Assembly: GCA_943371245.1 (NCBI GenBank)
Contig: CALRTY020000004.1
Coordinates: 169,717 to 233,716 of the forward strand
Length of the DNA: 64,000 bases
Direction: 5' to 3'
DNA from: UBA5018 sp947463165
GTDB taxonomy: Bacteria; Cyanobacteriota; Cyanobacteriia; PCC-6307; Cyanobiaceae
Shown here piece after piece: positions 16,314-24,367 of this stretch. The notes beneath the pieces are model-generated. The model was not told where the DNA came from and searched no databases. It was given only the letters and a program-made list of their open reading frames with translations. How positions within the stretch are numbered: the first letter of the stretch is position 1; every line of letters begins with the position of its first letter. The translations under genes were made by a program, and so were the position numbers.

Positions 16314-16447
16314 GAGTACACCTGTATCACAATTGCTCCTTGGTCATGGTGGCTGCCCCTGGATCGTCGGCTCGCGGCACCCTGTCATCCTGCCGCCAGC
16401 CCAGCTGCGGCCGCTTGGCGGTCACCGGGAGGTTCGCCTGGGCGGCT

Positions 16448-16705
16448 ATGGGCCCGCTCTCCTTGGCCAACTCCAGGCCTACTAGGCGCCGGCTGCCCTG
16501 CTGGAGCCCCCCGGACGGGGGGCGGCTGGGCCTGAAGCGCCGACCCCCAGAGCCCCTGGCCCTGGGGGCCGGCGATGGCCTGGTATCAGCCCTGGTGGTG
16601 GCCCTGCTGATCCTGGCGGCCCTGCTGCTGGCGCCGGAGCAACCCCGGGATCAAGAGGCCATCTGCCAGCGCCATAACGGCGTGGCGGCCTGCCGGGTTT
16701 GGTGA
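16448..16705 (+). CDS. Small conserved-type single-pass membrane protein
   Basis: The C-terminal half looks genuine: a hydrophobic helix VSALVVALLILAALLLA followed by a Cys/His-containing end AICQRHNGVAACRVW that resembles a tail seen in small picocyanobacterial proteins. The start is uncertain; the ATG at 16448 is used and a GTG-type start farther in is possible. The last 55 bases overlap the end of the convergent HNH gene. Function unknown. Confidence 0.5.
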   Translation: MGPLSLANSRPTRRRLPCWSPPDGGRLGLKRRPPEPLALGAGDGLVSALVVALLILAALLLAPEQPRDQEAICQRHNGVAACRVW

Positions 16706-17064
16706 GCCTCGGGGTTTGGCTGGGGTGTCGTCCACTCCAGCAGCCGCATCGCCAGGCGCAGGTCGCCATCGCTCCAGGCGCGAATCGCCATCGCCCGGCG
16801 GGGGTCGTAGAAGCTTTGGCTGCGATACCAAACGAACACGTCGGTGTCCCCCTTGTGGCCGTTGCAGGCCAGGCAGGCCGGCACACAGTTTTCGGTGACA
16901 CTCAGGCCGCCGCGGCTCTGGGGCAATACGTGGTCAATCGATTCAGAGCGCTGGCCGCAGTAAATGCAGCGCTGGTCGGTGAGCTGATGCAACGACTGTC
17001 GCCAGCGTCGCACCCGCAGTTTTGGGCACAGGTCCTCTAGGAACACCGCATCCCTGGCCTGCAT
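16651..17064 (-). CDS. HNH endonuclease family protein
   Basis: A 137-residue HNH nuclease-fold protein. It has a first zinc knuckle CIYCGQ, the HNH core IDHVLPQSRGG with the catalytic His, and a second knuckle NCVPACLACNGHKGD. This compact form is widespread in cyanobacteria as a stand-alone gene, and its DNA substrate is unknown. It is divergent from the SNF2 helicase with a short shared upstream region. The 3' end overlaps the small membrane protein gene. Confidence 0.88.
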   Translation of the reverse strand: MQARDAVFLEDLCPKLRVRRWRQSLHQLTDQRCIYCGQRSESIDHVLPQSRGGLSVTENCVPACLACNGHKGDTDVFVWYRSQSFYDPRRAMAIRAWSDGDLRLAMRLLEWTTPQPNPEAHQTRQAATPLWRWQMAS

Positions 17065-17137
17065 TTGCCTGGTTCGATTGGCGGCAGTGTCGCCCAGGTG
17101 GCCCAGGTGTCAATGTGTCGAGGGTTGCCGTTTGCCC

Positions 17138-18736
17138 ATGTGCTGCCGGCTGCGTCTGGGCGCCAGCGGCCGAATTGAGGTGGTTTCGCCCTATGACGCC
17201 GTCACCTGGGCCCAATTGCGGGCGATTCGGCCCCGGGGCCAGTGGCGCCAGGCGGCTAAATGCTGGGAGTTTCCGCTGGAGGCGGCCCTGGCGCTGGCCC
17301 AGCTGCTGGCGGGTCGCTTCCCGATCGAACCTGAGCTGCAGCAGTGGCTCACCTGGATGCGCCAGCCGCTGCCGCCGCTGCCGCCGCATCGGGATCTGGT
17401 GGCGGCGGCGCAGTTGGAGCTGCCTTTGGCCGATGGCCGCAGCCTCTATGCCCACCAGCGGGCGGCGGTGCGCTGGTTGTTGGCCCGCCGCGGCGCCCTG
17501 CTGGCCGATGCGATGGGCCTGGGCAAGACCCTCTCGGCCCTGGTGGCGGCCCGGGCCATGGTGCGCCTGGCCGACTGTCGCCTGCTGGTGCTCGCCCCGG
17601 TGGGGCTCCACGGCCATTGGCGGGCAGAGGCGGCTGCCCTGGGTTTGAGGCTTGAATTGCATAGCTGGGCCAGCCCACCGCTGGAGCTGCCGCCGGCCGG
17701 CACGGTGCTGATTGCCGATGAGGCCCACTATGCCCAGAACTCCCACACCAGGCGCAGCCTTGCCCTGCTGCGCCTGGCGCGCCACCCAAGACTGCGGGCG
17801 ATTTGGCTGTTGACCGGCACCCCGATGAAGAACGGCCGGCCGGCGCAGCTGTTGCCGCTGCTGGCCGCCATCGATCACCCCCTGGCCCGGGATCAGCTGG
17901 CTTTTGAGGAGTTGTTTTGTCAGGGCCACTGGCGCCAGCAGGGGGGGCGGCTGCGCTGGCAGGCAGATGGCGCCAGCCGGTTGGAGGAATTGCAACGGCT
18001 CACCCGGCCAATGCTGTTGCATCGGCGCAAGCAGGATTGTCTCGACTTGCCGCCCAAGCGGCGCTGCCTGCTGCCGGTGGAGCTCAGCGAGGCGGAGGGG
18101 TTGGGTTTTCAGCATCGTCTGGAGCGCACCGTGGACGACTACCGCCGCCGCGCCGCCCTTGGTGAGGTGCGCCGCGATGCCGAGGCCCTGGCCGTGCTCA
18201 CCGCCCTGCGCCGCATCGCCTCTGACTACAAGTTGTCCGCCACCTGTGACCTGGTGGGCGAGCTGTTGCGGCAGGGGGAGGCGGTGGTCGTGTTCAGCAG
18301 CTTTCTGCACACCGCCGGCATGTTGCAGCGCCAATTGGCACCGATCGCGGCCGGTTGTTTGCTCACGGGCGCCTTGGCGCCAGCGCTGCGCCAGCCCCAG
18401 GTGGACCGCTTCCAAGCCGGCGAGACGCCACTGTTGATCGCCACCTACGGCACCGGCGGCCTGGGCTTCACCCTGCATCGGGCCCGCCATGTGGTGCTGG
18501 TGGAGCGTCCCTGGACGCCCGGGGACGCCGAGCAGGCGGAGGATCGCTGCCATCGCATTGGCATGGCGGGCAGCCTCAGCTGCCACTGGTTGCAGCTAGG
18601 GGTGGTGGATCAGCTGGTGGACGGCTTGATCGCCAGTAAGGCCGAGCGCATCGAGCTGGTGCTGGGGGCCAGGCGGCGGCAGCTGCAGCGCCGCCAGCTG
18701 CCGGAGATGGTGCGCGAGCTGCTCGCCCATTGGTGA
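17138..18736 (+). CDS. SNF2-family DNA helicase/translocase (SMARCAL1-like)
   Basis: ATP-dependent double-strand DNA translocase with compact SNF2 architecture. After an N-terminal region (about 1-105) that begins CCRLRLGASGRIEV come motif I DAMGLGKTLSALV, motif II IADEAHYAQN, motif III LLTGTPMKN, and in the second RecA lobe GTGGLGFTLHRARHVVL and RPWTPGDAEQAEDRCHRIG. The layout resembles SMARCAL1-type annealing helicases. The ATG at 17138 is preferred; an earlier in-frame start adds non-conserved residues. The divergent HNH neighbour is suggestive, since SMARCAL1/ZRANB3-type enzymes are sometimes fused to HNH domains. Confidence 0.88.
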   Translation: MCCRLRLGASGRIEVVSPYDAVTWAQLRAIRPRGQWRQAAKCWEFPLEAALALAQLLAGRFPIEPELQQWLTWMRQPLPPLPPHRDLVAAAQLELPLADGRSLYAHQRAAVRWLLARRGALLADAMGLGKTLSALVAARAMVRLADCRLLVLAPVGLHGHWRAEAAALGLRLELHSWASPPLELPPAGTVLIADEAHYAQNSHTRRSLALLRLARHPRLRAIWLLTGTPMKNGRPAQLLPLLAAIDHPLARDQLAFEELFCQGHWRQQGGRLRWQADGASRLEELQRLTRPMLLHRRKQDCLDLPPKRRCLLPVELSEAEGLGFQHRLERTVDDYRRRAALGEVRRDAEALAVLTALRRIASDYKLSATCDLVGELLRQGEAVVVFSSFLHTAGMLQRQLAPIAAGCLLTGALAPALRQPQVDRFQAGETPLLIATYGTGGLGFTLHRARHVVLVERPWTPGDAEQAEDRCHRIGMAGSLSCHWLQLGVVDQLVDGLIASKAERIELVLGARRRQLQRRQLPEMVRELLAHW

Positions 18737-18775
18737 GCCGCCCAGGGCGGTGAGCCGTTCATCGCGACCAATGGT

Positions 18776-19252
18776 TTAGGGCCGGCTGGGCTTTTGGGGG
18801 CCGCCACAGAGCTCAGCTCGCAGGCGCAGATCGAGCATCAGCCTGGGATCGAGGCTGCCAGGCCGAGCCCGGGCCGCCAGCAGCCGGGCCCGCTGGATGT
18901 CGGCGCAGGCCGCCTCGCTCTGGTGGGCGAGGCTGTGCAGCAGGTAGCGCTCGTTCAGGGGGGCGGGATTGGTGGGAAAACTCGCCACCACCTGATCACA
19001 GCGCCGAATTTGCTCTTTTAAGCGATCCAGCCGCACTTCCCTCAGGCAGTCGTCGCTGCGCAGTTGCCGCTGCGGCAGAGGTGCCTCGTCGCAGGCTGCT
19101 AACAGCAGCAGCAGCGGCAGGCTGGCCAATAGCGGTAGGGCCGCCAGCAGCCCCCCAGCCCTAGGAGCCCAGCAGTTGGCTGCGGCTCTGGCCGCCGCTT
19201 TCCTGGCTGGGGACCGCAGCCGCGGCCGTGGCGGGTTTGGCGTAGAGATCAC
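18776..19252 (-). CDS. Putative lipoprotein, cyanobacterial hypothetical
   Basis: A hydrophobic export segment LLASLPLLLLLAACDEA contains a lipobox (LAAC), so the mature protein would begin at Cys and be anchored to a membrane. The remaining 100 residues include two further cysteines (DDCLREVRLDRLKEQIRRC) and AACADIQ, suggestive of disulfides. The only in-frame ATG (19252) gives a long basic leader and overlaps the upstream gene by 92 bases; a non-ATG start closer to the hydrophobic stretch is likely. Function unknown. Confidence 0.65.
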   Translation of the reverse strand: MISTPNPPRPRLRSPARKAAARAAANCWAPRAGGLLAALPLLASLPLLLLLAACDEAPLPQRQLRSDDCLREVRLDRLKEQIRRCDQVVASFPTNPAPLNERYLLHSLAHQSEAACADIQRARLLAARARPGSLDPRLMLDLRLRAELCGGPQKPSRP

Positions 19253-19610
19253 CGAGGTAGCGGCCGCAATCGGGATAGGTGCCAGGACTTTGCACCACAG
19301 CTTCGGTGATCATCACGGCGCCGTGCTCCGGGGAGGTTTTGAACAGGCTGGTGCTCTGGCGTTTAATCAGCGCATAGGCGGCATCCCAGCTCACCTGGTG
19401 GTTGTTGCCGTTGCTGCGCATGTAGCAGTACACCTGGGCGCCCTTGGCGCCGGCACTGTTATCGGCGGCGCGCCCGGGTAGGCCCGCAGCCAGGGCCAGA
19501 TAGCCGCTGGTGAGCAATACCAAGCCAAGGGCCCAAGGCGCGGCGCGCCTTGGCGACCTGTCCCTGAGCAAGCTAGCCCTGAGCGCTGGACGAGAACGGC
19601 GCGGGCCCAT
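19161..19610 (-). CDS. Exported cyanobacterial hypothetical protein (DUF6554-like)
   Basis: A 149-residue protein with a hydrophobic leader (ALGLVLLTSGYLALAAG) and a compact conserved-looking core: QVYCYMRSNGNNHQVSWDAAY, then SLFKTSPEHGAVMITEAVV and YPDCGRYLGDL. From memory this matches a cyanobacteria-restricted family (I believe DUF6554), with two conserved cysteines that may pair after export. Function unknown. It overlaps the downstream lipoprotein gene. Confidence 0.75.
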   Translation of the reverse strand: MGPRRSRPALRASLLRDRSPRRAAPWALGLVLLTSGYLALAAGLPGRAADNSAGAKGAQVYCYMRSNGNNHQVSWDAAYALIKRQSTSLFKTSPEHGAVMITEAVVQSPGTYPDCGRYLGDLYAKPATAAAAVPSQESGGQSRSQLLGS

Positions 19611-19701
19611 GGCCGAGAAGGATAGGAAATGCTTTCTAAGGTATCTAGACCCTTGCTCCAGGGGGTAAGTGTGTTGTCATCGGTGTTTCTGCCTGTTGCC
19701 C

Positions 19702-19956
19702 ATGGCTTCCGAATCGGTGTCCTTCCGGATCTCCCGGCACACTCAAGATCTGGCGGAGGCCATCCATGCCCTCTCCCAGCGGCTGGTGAACTTGGAGCAG
19801 CGCCTTGGTGTGGTGGAACTGCAGCTGGCGCGGGCGCGGGAGGAGGATTCAAACGAGTTGGCCAGCCTGGATCAAGTGGACCGGCTGCTGGACGATTGCC
19901 GTCAGTTGCTCGACCTTCCCGCCGTTCAGCCTTCCGAGCAGTCGCAGGCCGACTAA
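19702..19956 (+). CDS. Small coiled-coil protein, unknown function
   Basis: An 84-residue acidic protein starting MASESVSFRISRHTQDLAE at ATG 19702. Heptad-like Leu spacing through HALSQRLVNLEQRLGVVELQL and DQVDRLLDDCRQLLDL predicts a coiled coil. I see no catalytic motif. Small proteins of this style are common in picocyanobacteria. A CGCAGAC-type degenerate repeat starts right at its 3' end. Confidence 0.6.
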   Translation: MASESVSFRISRHTQDLAEAIHALSQRLVNLEQRLGVVELQLARAREEDSNELASLDQVDRLLDDCRQLLDLPAVQPSEQSQAD

Positions 19957-20035
19957 TCGCAGACCGAATAGCCGCAGACTGAGCAGCAGCAGACCCAGCA
20001 GCCGCAAACCCAGTGGCCGCAGACAGAGGTTGTCT
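19930..20035 (+). repeat. Degenerate CGCAGAC-type tandem repeats
   Basis: At least six imperfect units of about 12-18 bases share CGCAGAC, GCAGACC or CGCAAAC (19940-20030). The first units overlap the end of the coiled-coil gene and the rest fill the 300-bp gap before the next gene. Nothing else recognisable lies between 20035 and 20255. Confidence 0.65.
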
Positions 20036-20255
20036 AATGGCTTGCTTAATCAATGGTCCAGGGGAGCTTTGGATCGCCGCCGTGATTACTGGTCTGCAGC
20101 CCTGGGATCCACTGCTGAAAAAGTGTTTCTGTTGGTGCGATCAGGGTTTTTCGGGATTTCCTAGCCAGTTGGCCAAGAGATCAGAGATACGCCACACAAC
20201 CTGACCGCAGCGTCAGCTCCGGATGGTCGGTGTCAGAATGGGAAGAAATGGAATC

Positions 20256-20696
20256 ATGACTTACCCATCCATCCCTCACCGCGGCCCTGGTTGCGCTGGC
20301 GGCCCTGGTTGCGCTGCCGGTACTTCATTCGCCACTGGCACGTCATTCCCTATTGGCACAGCATCCGCCACTGGCACAGCATCCACTGTTTTTACAGCAT
20401 CCGCTAGTGGTACTGCCGGTGGCACTCCCCCAGGCGCCTCCAGCGGCGCCAGTTCCCCCTCCCAGGTGGGCGCCGCTGGCCGATGTAGCCACGGTGATTC
20501 CAGCCTTGGCGGTTCTGGCTCAAATGCCGCTGGCTCTGGCTCTTCCCACCGGGGCCTCAGCGAAGGCGATCACCAATTGGAAAAACTTCAGTTTGCCCTG
20601 GCCGTTGCCCTTACCCGCGGGGATCTACAGCGTTCTGAGCAGCTGCGCCAGCAGATTAATGCCCTGGGAGGCAACCGCGAAGAACCGGGAACCTAA
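20256..20696 (+). CDS. Small protein with low-complexity N-terminus and UVR-like helix
   Basis: A 146-residue frame from ATG 20256. Residues 1-100 are Gly/Ser/Thr/Ala repeats such as GTASATGTAS, encoded by a degenerate 18-bp repeat. The C-terminal 45 residues look structured: LEKLQFALAVALTRGDLQR then SEQLRQQINALGGN, resembling the helical pairs of UVR-type motifs and similar to short cyanobacterial proteins ending GGN-EEPGT. The true start may be closer to that domain if the repeat is not translated. Function unknown. Confidence 0.55.
   Translation: MTYPSIPHRGPGCAGGPGCAAGTSFATGTSFPIGTASATGTASTVFTASASGTAGGTPPGASSGASSPSQVGAAGRCSHGDSSLGGSGSNAAGSGSSHRGLSEGDHQLEKLQFALAVALTRGDLQRSEQLRQQINALGGNREEPGT
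20278..20470 (+). repeat. Degenerate 18-bp tandem repeat
   Basis: Repeated GGCCCTGGTTGCGCTG (twice, 20283-20315) and then units like GGCACAGCATCCGCCACT at 20354-20390, with progressively altered copies to about 20440. All stay in frame with the hypothetical gene. Confidence 0.7.
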
Positions 20697-20921
20697 GCGG
20701 TTAATCGGCTTGTGGTACTATTGCCATGTGTGATAGATTTAGAAGAGCTGGAAAAAGCCCAAATCTCCCTGATCTGATGGTGCGAGAAGCCTTGCGGCCC
20801 TCTCGGCATTCGCTGGCCCTGGGTGCTGATGGGCAATTTTTAGAGTTCCCCCGCCTAGATCCCCATTGATTGCATTCCCCTCTCTAGGTGAATGTTTAAA
20901 TTTTTGTAAACCAGATTTATT

Positions 20922-21170
20922 ATGCCCGCCGTTTTGACCAAGCCCCTGAATGGCGTCAGTCGTTCCGCAGCTGACAATCGCTCCAAGCTGGAAGCCGATG
21001 CCCGTCGCCATGATCAAGTCGCCCGCGCCGCCGCTGAGCGGGGTGATCTGGAGACCGCAGGTCGCTGCATCCTGATGCTGCTGGAATGTGAGCGCCGGCG
21101 CGACAGCCAGGGACCCCAGGTGCTGCAATTGATCAAGCCCAGGCCCGTCTCTCGCGGTCTGGTTAGTTGA
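20922..21170 (+). CDS. Small conserved cyanobacterial-type protein
   Basis: An 82-residue basic, helical protein (MPAVLTKPLNGVSRSAADNR...). It contains LEADARRHDQVARAAAERGD and a C-terminal GPQVLQLIKPR. I recognise this pattern as a short conserved picocyanobacterial protein but know no function. The ATG at 20922 follows a relatively AT-rich leader. The 225 bases before it hold no recognisable gene. Confidence 0.7.
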   Translation: MPAVLTKPLNGVSRSAADNRSKLEADARRHDQVARAAAERGDLETAGRCILMLLECERRRDSQGPQVLQLIKPRPVSRGLVS

Positions 21171-21355
21171 GTTCATCGGGTTCTTGAAAGTTCACCATAG
21201 CCGCCAATTCGCCATATCCGCTAAATAATTGGCTACAGGCTGTGCCCGGCGGTGAATGGAACCATGCGATTGAACCGTGCGGCTGCTCTGGTGGACAGGC
21301 AGGGTTGGCGGCTGGGGGGCTGGGGCTGCTGTTAGACAGCTCGTTTGCTGTCATT

Positions 21356-22228
21356 ATGCGGGCAGATGCAGCAAAAATTTCTGTGGATCGCCTGCTTGCC
21401 GCCATCGACGTGCCAGCGCTGTCATTGCAAACAGTTTCCGGGCTAGTAGCATCAATAATTATTCCATTCATTTTTAAGATAGTTGGCGCAATAGCCCTTT
21501 GGATTGTCGGCGGTTGGTTGATCAAGATGGCGCAGCGAATCATGCGCCGAACCATGTCAATCGGCAAGCTTGATATCACCTTGATCGGCTTTTTGCTCAA
21601 CATCGTTTCGGCGGTGCTGAGGGTGATCTTGGCCGTGGCGATCCTGGGCTTCTTTGGCGTTCAGACGGCCAGCTTTGCAGCCCTACTGGCTGGTGCTGGT
21701 GTGGCAATTGGTGCCGCTTGGAGTGGCATGCTTGGCAACTTTGCGGCCGGCGTGTTTCTGCAGCTGTTCCGCCCTGTGAGCGTCGGTGATTTCGTCAGCG
21801 GTGGTGGCATCACTGGCACCGTCGAGGAGATTGGCATGTTTGCAATCATTATTCTTTCCGCCGATAATCTGCGGAATATCGTGCCTAACTCCAAGTTTTT
21901 TGGAGATACAATTGTCAACTATTCGTCCCATCCATTCCGCCGGGTGGATTTGTTTGCCCAGCTCGATAGCACCGCCGATTTGGATAAGGCGATTGCTCTG
22001 CTCAAGCAAGCCATCGAGTCTGTGCCCAATCAATATCCTGGCAAGCCCGTTGATGTGGAGCTGCTTGAATTTAATGAGCGCGGTCCGAGGCTGGCGGTGA
22101 GGCCCTATGCCCACACCGAGCATTACTGGCAGGTTTATTTTGAAACCAACCGGCTCATCTACGATGTGCTGGGCAGCAATGGCTTCCCGGTGCCTCGCAT
22201 CCCGGTGCAGATGCTGCCCTCCTCCTGA
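21356..22228 (+). CDS. Small-conductance mechanosensitive channel (MscS family)
   Basis: Membrane tension-gated channel that releases solutes on hypo-osmotic shock. Three hydrophobic segments lie in the first 140 residues, the third being the Gly/Ala-rich pore helix (FAALLAGAGVAIGAAWSGML) followed by GNFAAGVFLQLFRPVSVGDFV, the MscS signature. The beta domain (GTVEEIGMFAIIILSADN, VPNSKFFGDTIVNYS) and a C-terminal alpha/beta domain complete the minimal MscS length of 290 residues. The ATG at 21356 is chosen; an upstream start at 21242 would add 38 non-conserved residues. Confidence 0.93.
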   Translation: MRADAAKISVDRLLAAIDVPALSLQTVSGLVASIIIPFIFKIVGAIALWIVGGWLIKMAQRIMRRTMSIGKLDITLIGFLLNIVSAVLRVILAVAILGFFGVQTASFAALLAGAGVAIGAAWSGMLGNFAAGVFLQLFRPVSVGDFVSGGGITGTVEEIGMFAIIILSADNLRNIVPNSKFFGDTIVNYSSHPFRRVDLFAQLDSTADLDKAIALLKQAIESVPNQYPGKPVDVELLEFNERGPRLAVRPYAHTEHYWQVYFETNRLIYDVLGSNGFPVPRIPVQMLPSS

Positions 22229-22335
22229 TTTATTGCCCCTTTGCCGCAGGCCATTGACAGGCGCCTGAGCCGAGGCCGGCCCCCGCTCCACCCGGTCTGT
22301 TTTCGCCCGATTCGACTACTGTACTTTGGCGATTA

Positions 22336-22412
22336 TTTGCCTGCTCGCCAGCTCATCTGCCCGTCTGCCAGCCAGCCTGCAGATCCATCCATCCGCCCAT
22401 TCATTCGCATTG
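22336..22412 (+). repeat. Degenerate short repeat upstream of the TauE-like gene
   Basis: GCCTGCTCGCC, GCCCGTCTGCC, GCCAGCCTGC and then CATCCATCCGCCCATTCATTCGCATT form a run of short imperfect repeats in the leader. The permease has no ATG start nearby, so this tract may have disturbed its original 5' end. Confidence 0.5.
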
Positions 22413-23204
22413 GTTGCGTTTCCCGATCCGCTGCAATTGGTTGGCCTAGGGCTGGCGGGGATTGCCGGCGGCTTCATCAATACGGTTTCGGCCAGCGGCG
22501 GCGTGGTGGCCCTGCCGGCCATGGTGGCCCTGGGGCTACCCGCCGAACTGGCCAACGGCACCAATCGGCTCTCGGCGGCGATTAGCACCCTCACCGCCAC
22601 CTGGAAGTTTCACCAGGCCGGGGTGATCCCCTGGGCCACCGCCCTGGCGCTGGTGCCCGCGATCGTGGTGGGTTCCCTGGGGGGAGCGCTGGTGGGTAGC
22701 GGCCTGGATCCAGCTGGTGCCCAGTTGGCGGTGGCCGCTTCCCTGGTGATAGTGCTGCTGTTGCTATTGCTGCGGCCGCAGCGCTGGATCCGTGCTGAGG
22801 AGAGCGCCGCCGAGCTGCAGCTGACGCCCCTGTTGCATTTGGTGATGTTGGCGATCGGCTTCTGGACCGGCTTCATTTCGCTCGGCTCGGGCACCATGAC
22901 CCTGCTGGCCCTGGCCTGGTTTGGCCGCCAGGAACTCAGCCGCGCCAACCATGTGAAGATCGTGTTGCGGGCTGCCGGCAGCCTGGTGGCCCTGGTGGTG
23001 TTTGTGGCCCGGCTGCAGGTGGCCTGGACCTGGGCGGTGCCGCTCACCCTGGCGAGCATGCTGGGGGCCCTGATCGGCTCAAAGGTGGCCCTGGGGGAGC
23101 AGGCCAGCCGCTGGATCTACGCAACCTTGATCGTGGTGATTGGCCTGGAACTGCTGCTGTTTCTGAGCCCCTATCGTCAAATCTTGGCGTCCTGGGCCCT
23201 CTAG
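22410..23204 (+). CDS. TauE/SafE-family sulfite/anion permease
   Basis: A membrane protein of about 265 residues with the two-fold repeated TauE/SafE (TSUP) fold. The first repeat opens FINTVSASGGVVALPAMVAL and the second GFISLGSGTMTLLALAWFG, each followed by two or three further hydrophobic helices. TSUP proteins export or import sulfite, sulfoacetate or similar anions; the substrate here is unknown. There is no ATG, and a TTG at 22410 just before FPDPLQLVGLG is the best start, with a TTG at 22326 as alternative. Confidence 0.82.
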   Translation: MVAFPDPLQLVGLGLAGIAGGFINTVSASGGVVALPAMVALGLPAELANGTNRLSAAISTLTATWKFHQAGVIPWATALALVPAIVVGSLGGALVGSGLDPAGAQLAVAASLVIVLLLLLLRPQRWIRAEESAAELQLTPLLHLVMLAIGFWTGFISLGSGTMTLLALAWFGRQELSRANHVKIVLRAAGSLVALVVFVARLQVAWTWAVPLTLASMLGALIGSKVALGEQASRWIYATLIVVIGLELLLFLSPYRQILASWAL

Positions 23205-23240
23205 GCTAGTTATTTGGCCCCGAGCGAGCTGGCTCTGCCC

Positions 23241-24317
23241 ATGTTCACCACCTCCGACCTCCACGTGGTGGAAACCAGGCCCCTGGTGCGCCCCGCCGTG
23301 CTTCACGGCGAGCTGCCGCTCACCGCGACGGCCGCCGACACCGTGCAGCAGGCCCGGCAGCGGATCCAGGCGATCCTGCACGGCCAGGATCAGCGCCTGC
23401 TGGTGATCGTTGGGCCCTGCTCGGTGCATGACGTGGCCGCGGCCAGGGAATACGCCGCCGCCATCGCCCGCGTCCGAAAGCGCCACTGCGAGCAGTTGGA
23501 GTTGGTGATGCGGGTGTATTTCGAGAAGCCCCGCACCACCGTGGGTTGGAAGGGGCTGATCAACGACCCCCATCTCGATGGCAGCTACGACATCAATACG
23601 GGTCTGCGCCTCGCCCGGGAATTGCTGCTGCACCTGGCCGAGATGGGCCTGCCGGCGGCCACGGAGCTGCTGGATCCGATCGTGCCCCAATACATCGCCG
23701 ATCTGATCAGCTGGACGGCGATCGGCGCCCGCACCACCGAAAGCCAGACCCACCGGGAGATGGCCTCCGGCCTGTCGATGCCGATCGGCTTCAAAAACGG
23801 CACCGACGGCAGCGTGAGCACGGCCATTCACGCCATGCAGGCGGCGGCTCGGCCCCATCACTTCCTGGGCATCAACCAGGAGGGCATGGCGGCGATCGTA
23901 TCCACCACCGGCAACCCCGATGGCCATCTGGTGTTGCGGGGCGGCAAGCAGGGCAGCAACTACCACAGCGAGGCGATCGCAGCGGCGGCCGGCAGCCTGG
24001 CGGCCGAGAAGTTGCCGTCCCGGTTGATGGTGGATTGCAGCCATGGCAATTCCAATAAGGATTACCGCCGCCAAGGGGAGGTGTTAAACGAGCTGGCTCA
24101 CCAGGTGCGCGGCGGCTGTCAGCAGCTGATGGGGGTGATGCTGGAGAGTCATCTGGTGGCTGGCAATCAGTCAATTCAATCTGATTTGCAGCGGCTCACC
24201 TACGGCCAGAGTGTCACGGATGCCTGCATAGACCTAGCCACCACCGAAGCCCTGCTGGAACAGCTGGCCGATGCGGTGCTAGCTGCCCAAACCAAGCGCC
24301 CCCTGGCTGTTGCTTAG
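23241..24317 (+). CDS. 3-deoxy-7-phosphoheptulonate synthase (AroF/G/H type)
   Basis: Condenses phosphoenolpyruvate and erythrose-4-phosphate, the entry to the shikimate pathway. Class I alpha AroG-type motifs include LVIVGPCSVHD, MRVYFEKPRTTVGWKGLINDP, SWTAIGARTTESQTHREMASG, KNGTDGS, RGGKQGSNYH and DCSHGNSNKDY. At 358 residues it matches the family. The ATG at 23241 is chosen because the conserved region begins about 40 residues later and upstream sequence is unrelated. Its stop codon falls inside the first unit of a 19-bp tandem repeat. Confidence 0.95.
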   Translation: MFTTSDLHVVETRPLVRPAVLHGELPLTATAADTVQQARQRIQAILHGQDQRLLVIVGPCSVHDVAAAREYAAAIARVRKRHCEQLELVMRVYFEKPRTTVGWKGLINDPHLDGSYDINTGLRLARELLLHLAEMGLPAATELLDPIVPQYIADLISWTAIGARTTESQTHREMASGLSMPIGFKNGTDGSVSTAIHAMQAAARPHHFLGINQEGMAAIVSTTGNPDGHLVLRGGKQGSNYHSEAIAAAAGSLAAEKLPSRLMVDCSHGNSNKDYRRQGEVLNELAHQVRGGCQQLMGVMLESHLVAGNQSIQSDLQRLTYGQSVTDACIDLATTEALLEQLADAVLAAQTKRPLAVA

Positions 24318-24362
24318 GCATATAGCTGTTGCTTAGGCAAATAGCCGTTGCTTGCGTAAATA
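24306..24362 (+). repeat. 19-bp tandem repeat, three copies
   Basis: Units GCTGTTGCTTAGGCATATA, GCTGTTGCTTAGGCAAATA and GCCGTTGCTTGCGTAAATA are consecutive. The DAHP synthase stop codon lies in the first unit, and the convergent kinase gene ends six bases beyond the last. The array fills the convergent junction. Confidence 0.9.
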
Positions 24363-24367
24363 GCTGA

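Noticed and set aside
16943..18586. Long 547-codon open frame on the minus strand opposite the SNF2 helicase
   Set aside because: The plus-strand frame has every SNF2 motif. The antisense frame is Gln/His/Arg-rich without recognisable domains, as expected opposite GC-rich genes.
23079..24074. 331-codon minus-strand frame opposite DAHP synthase
   Set aside because: DAHP synthase motifs are complete on the plus strand; the antisense frame has no motif.
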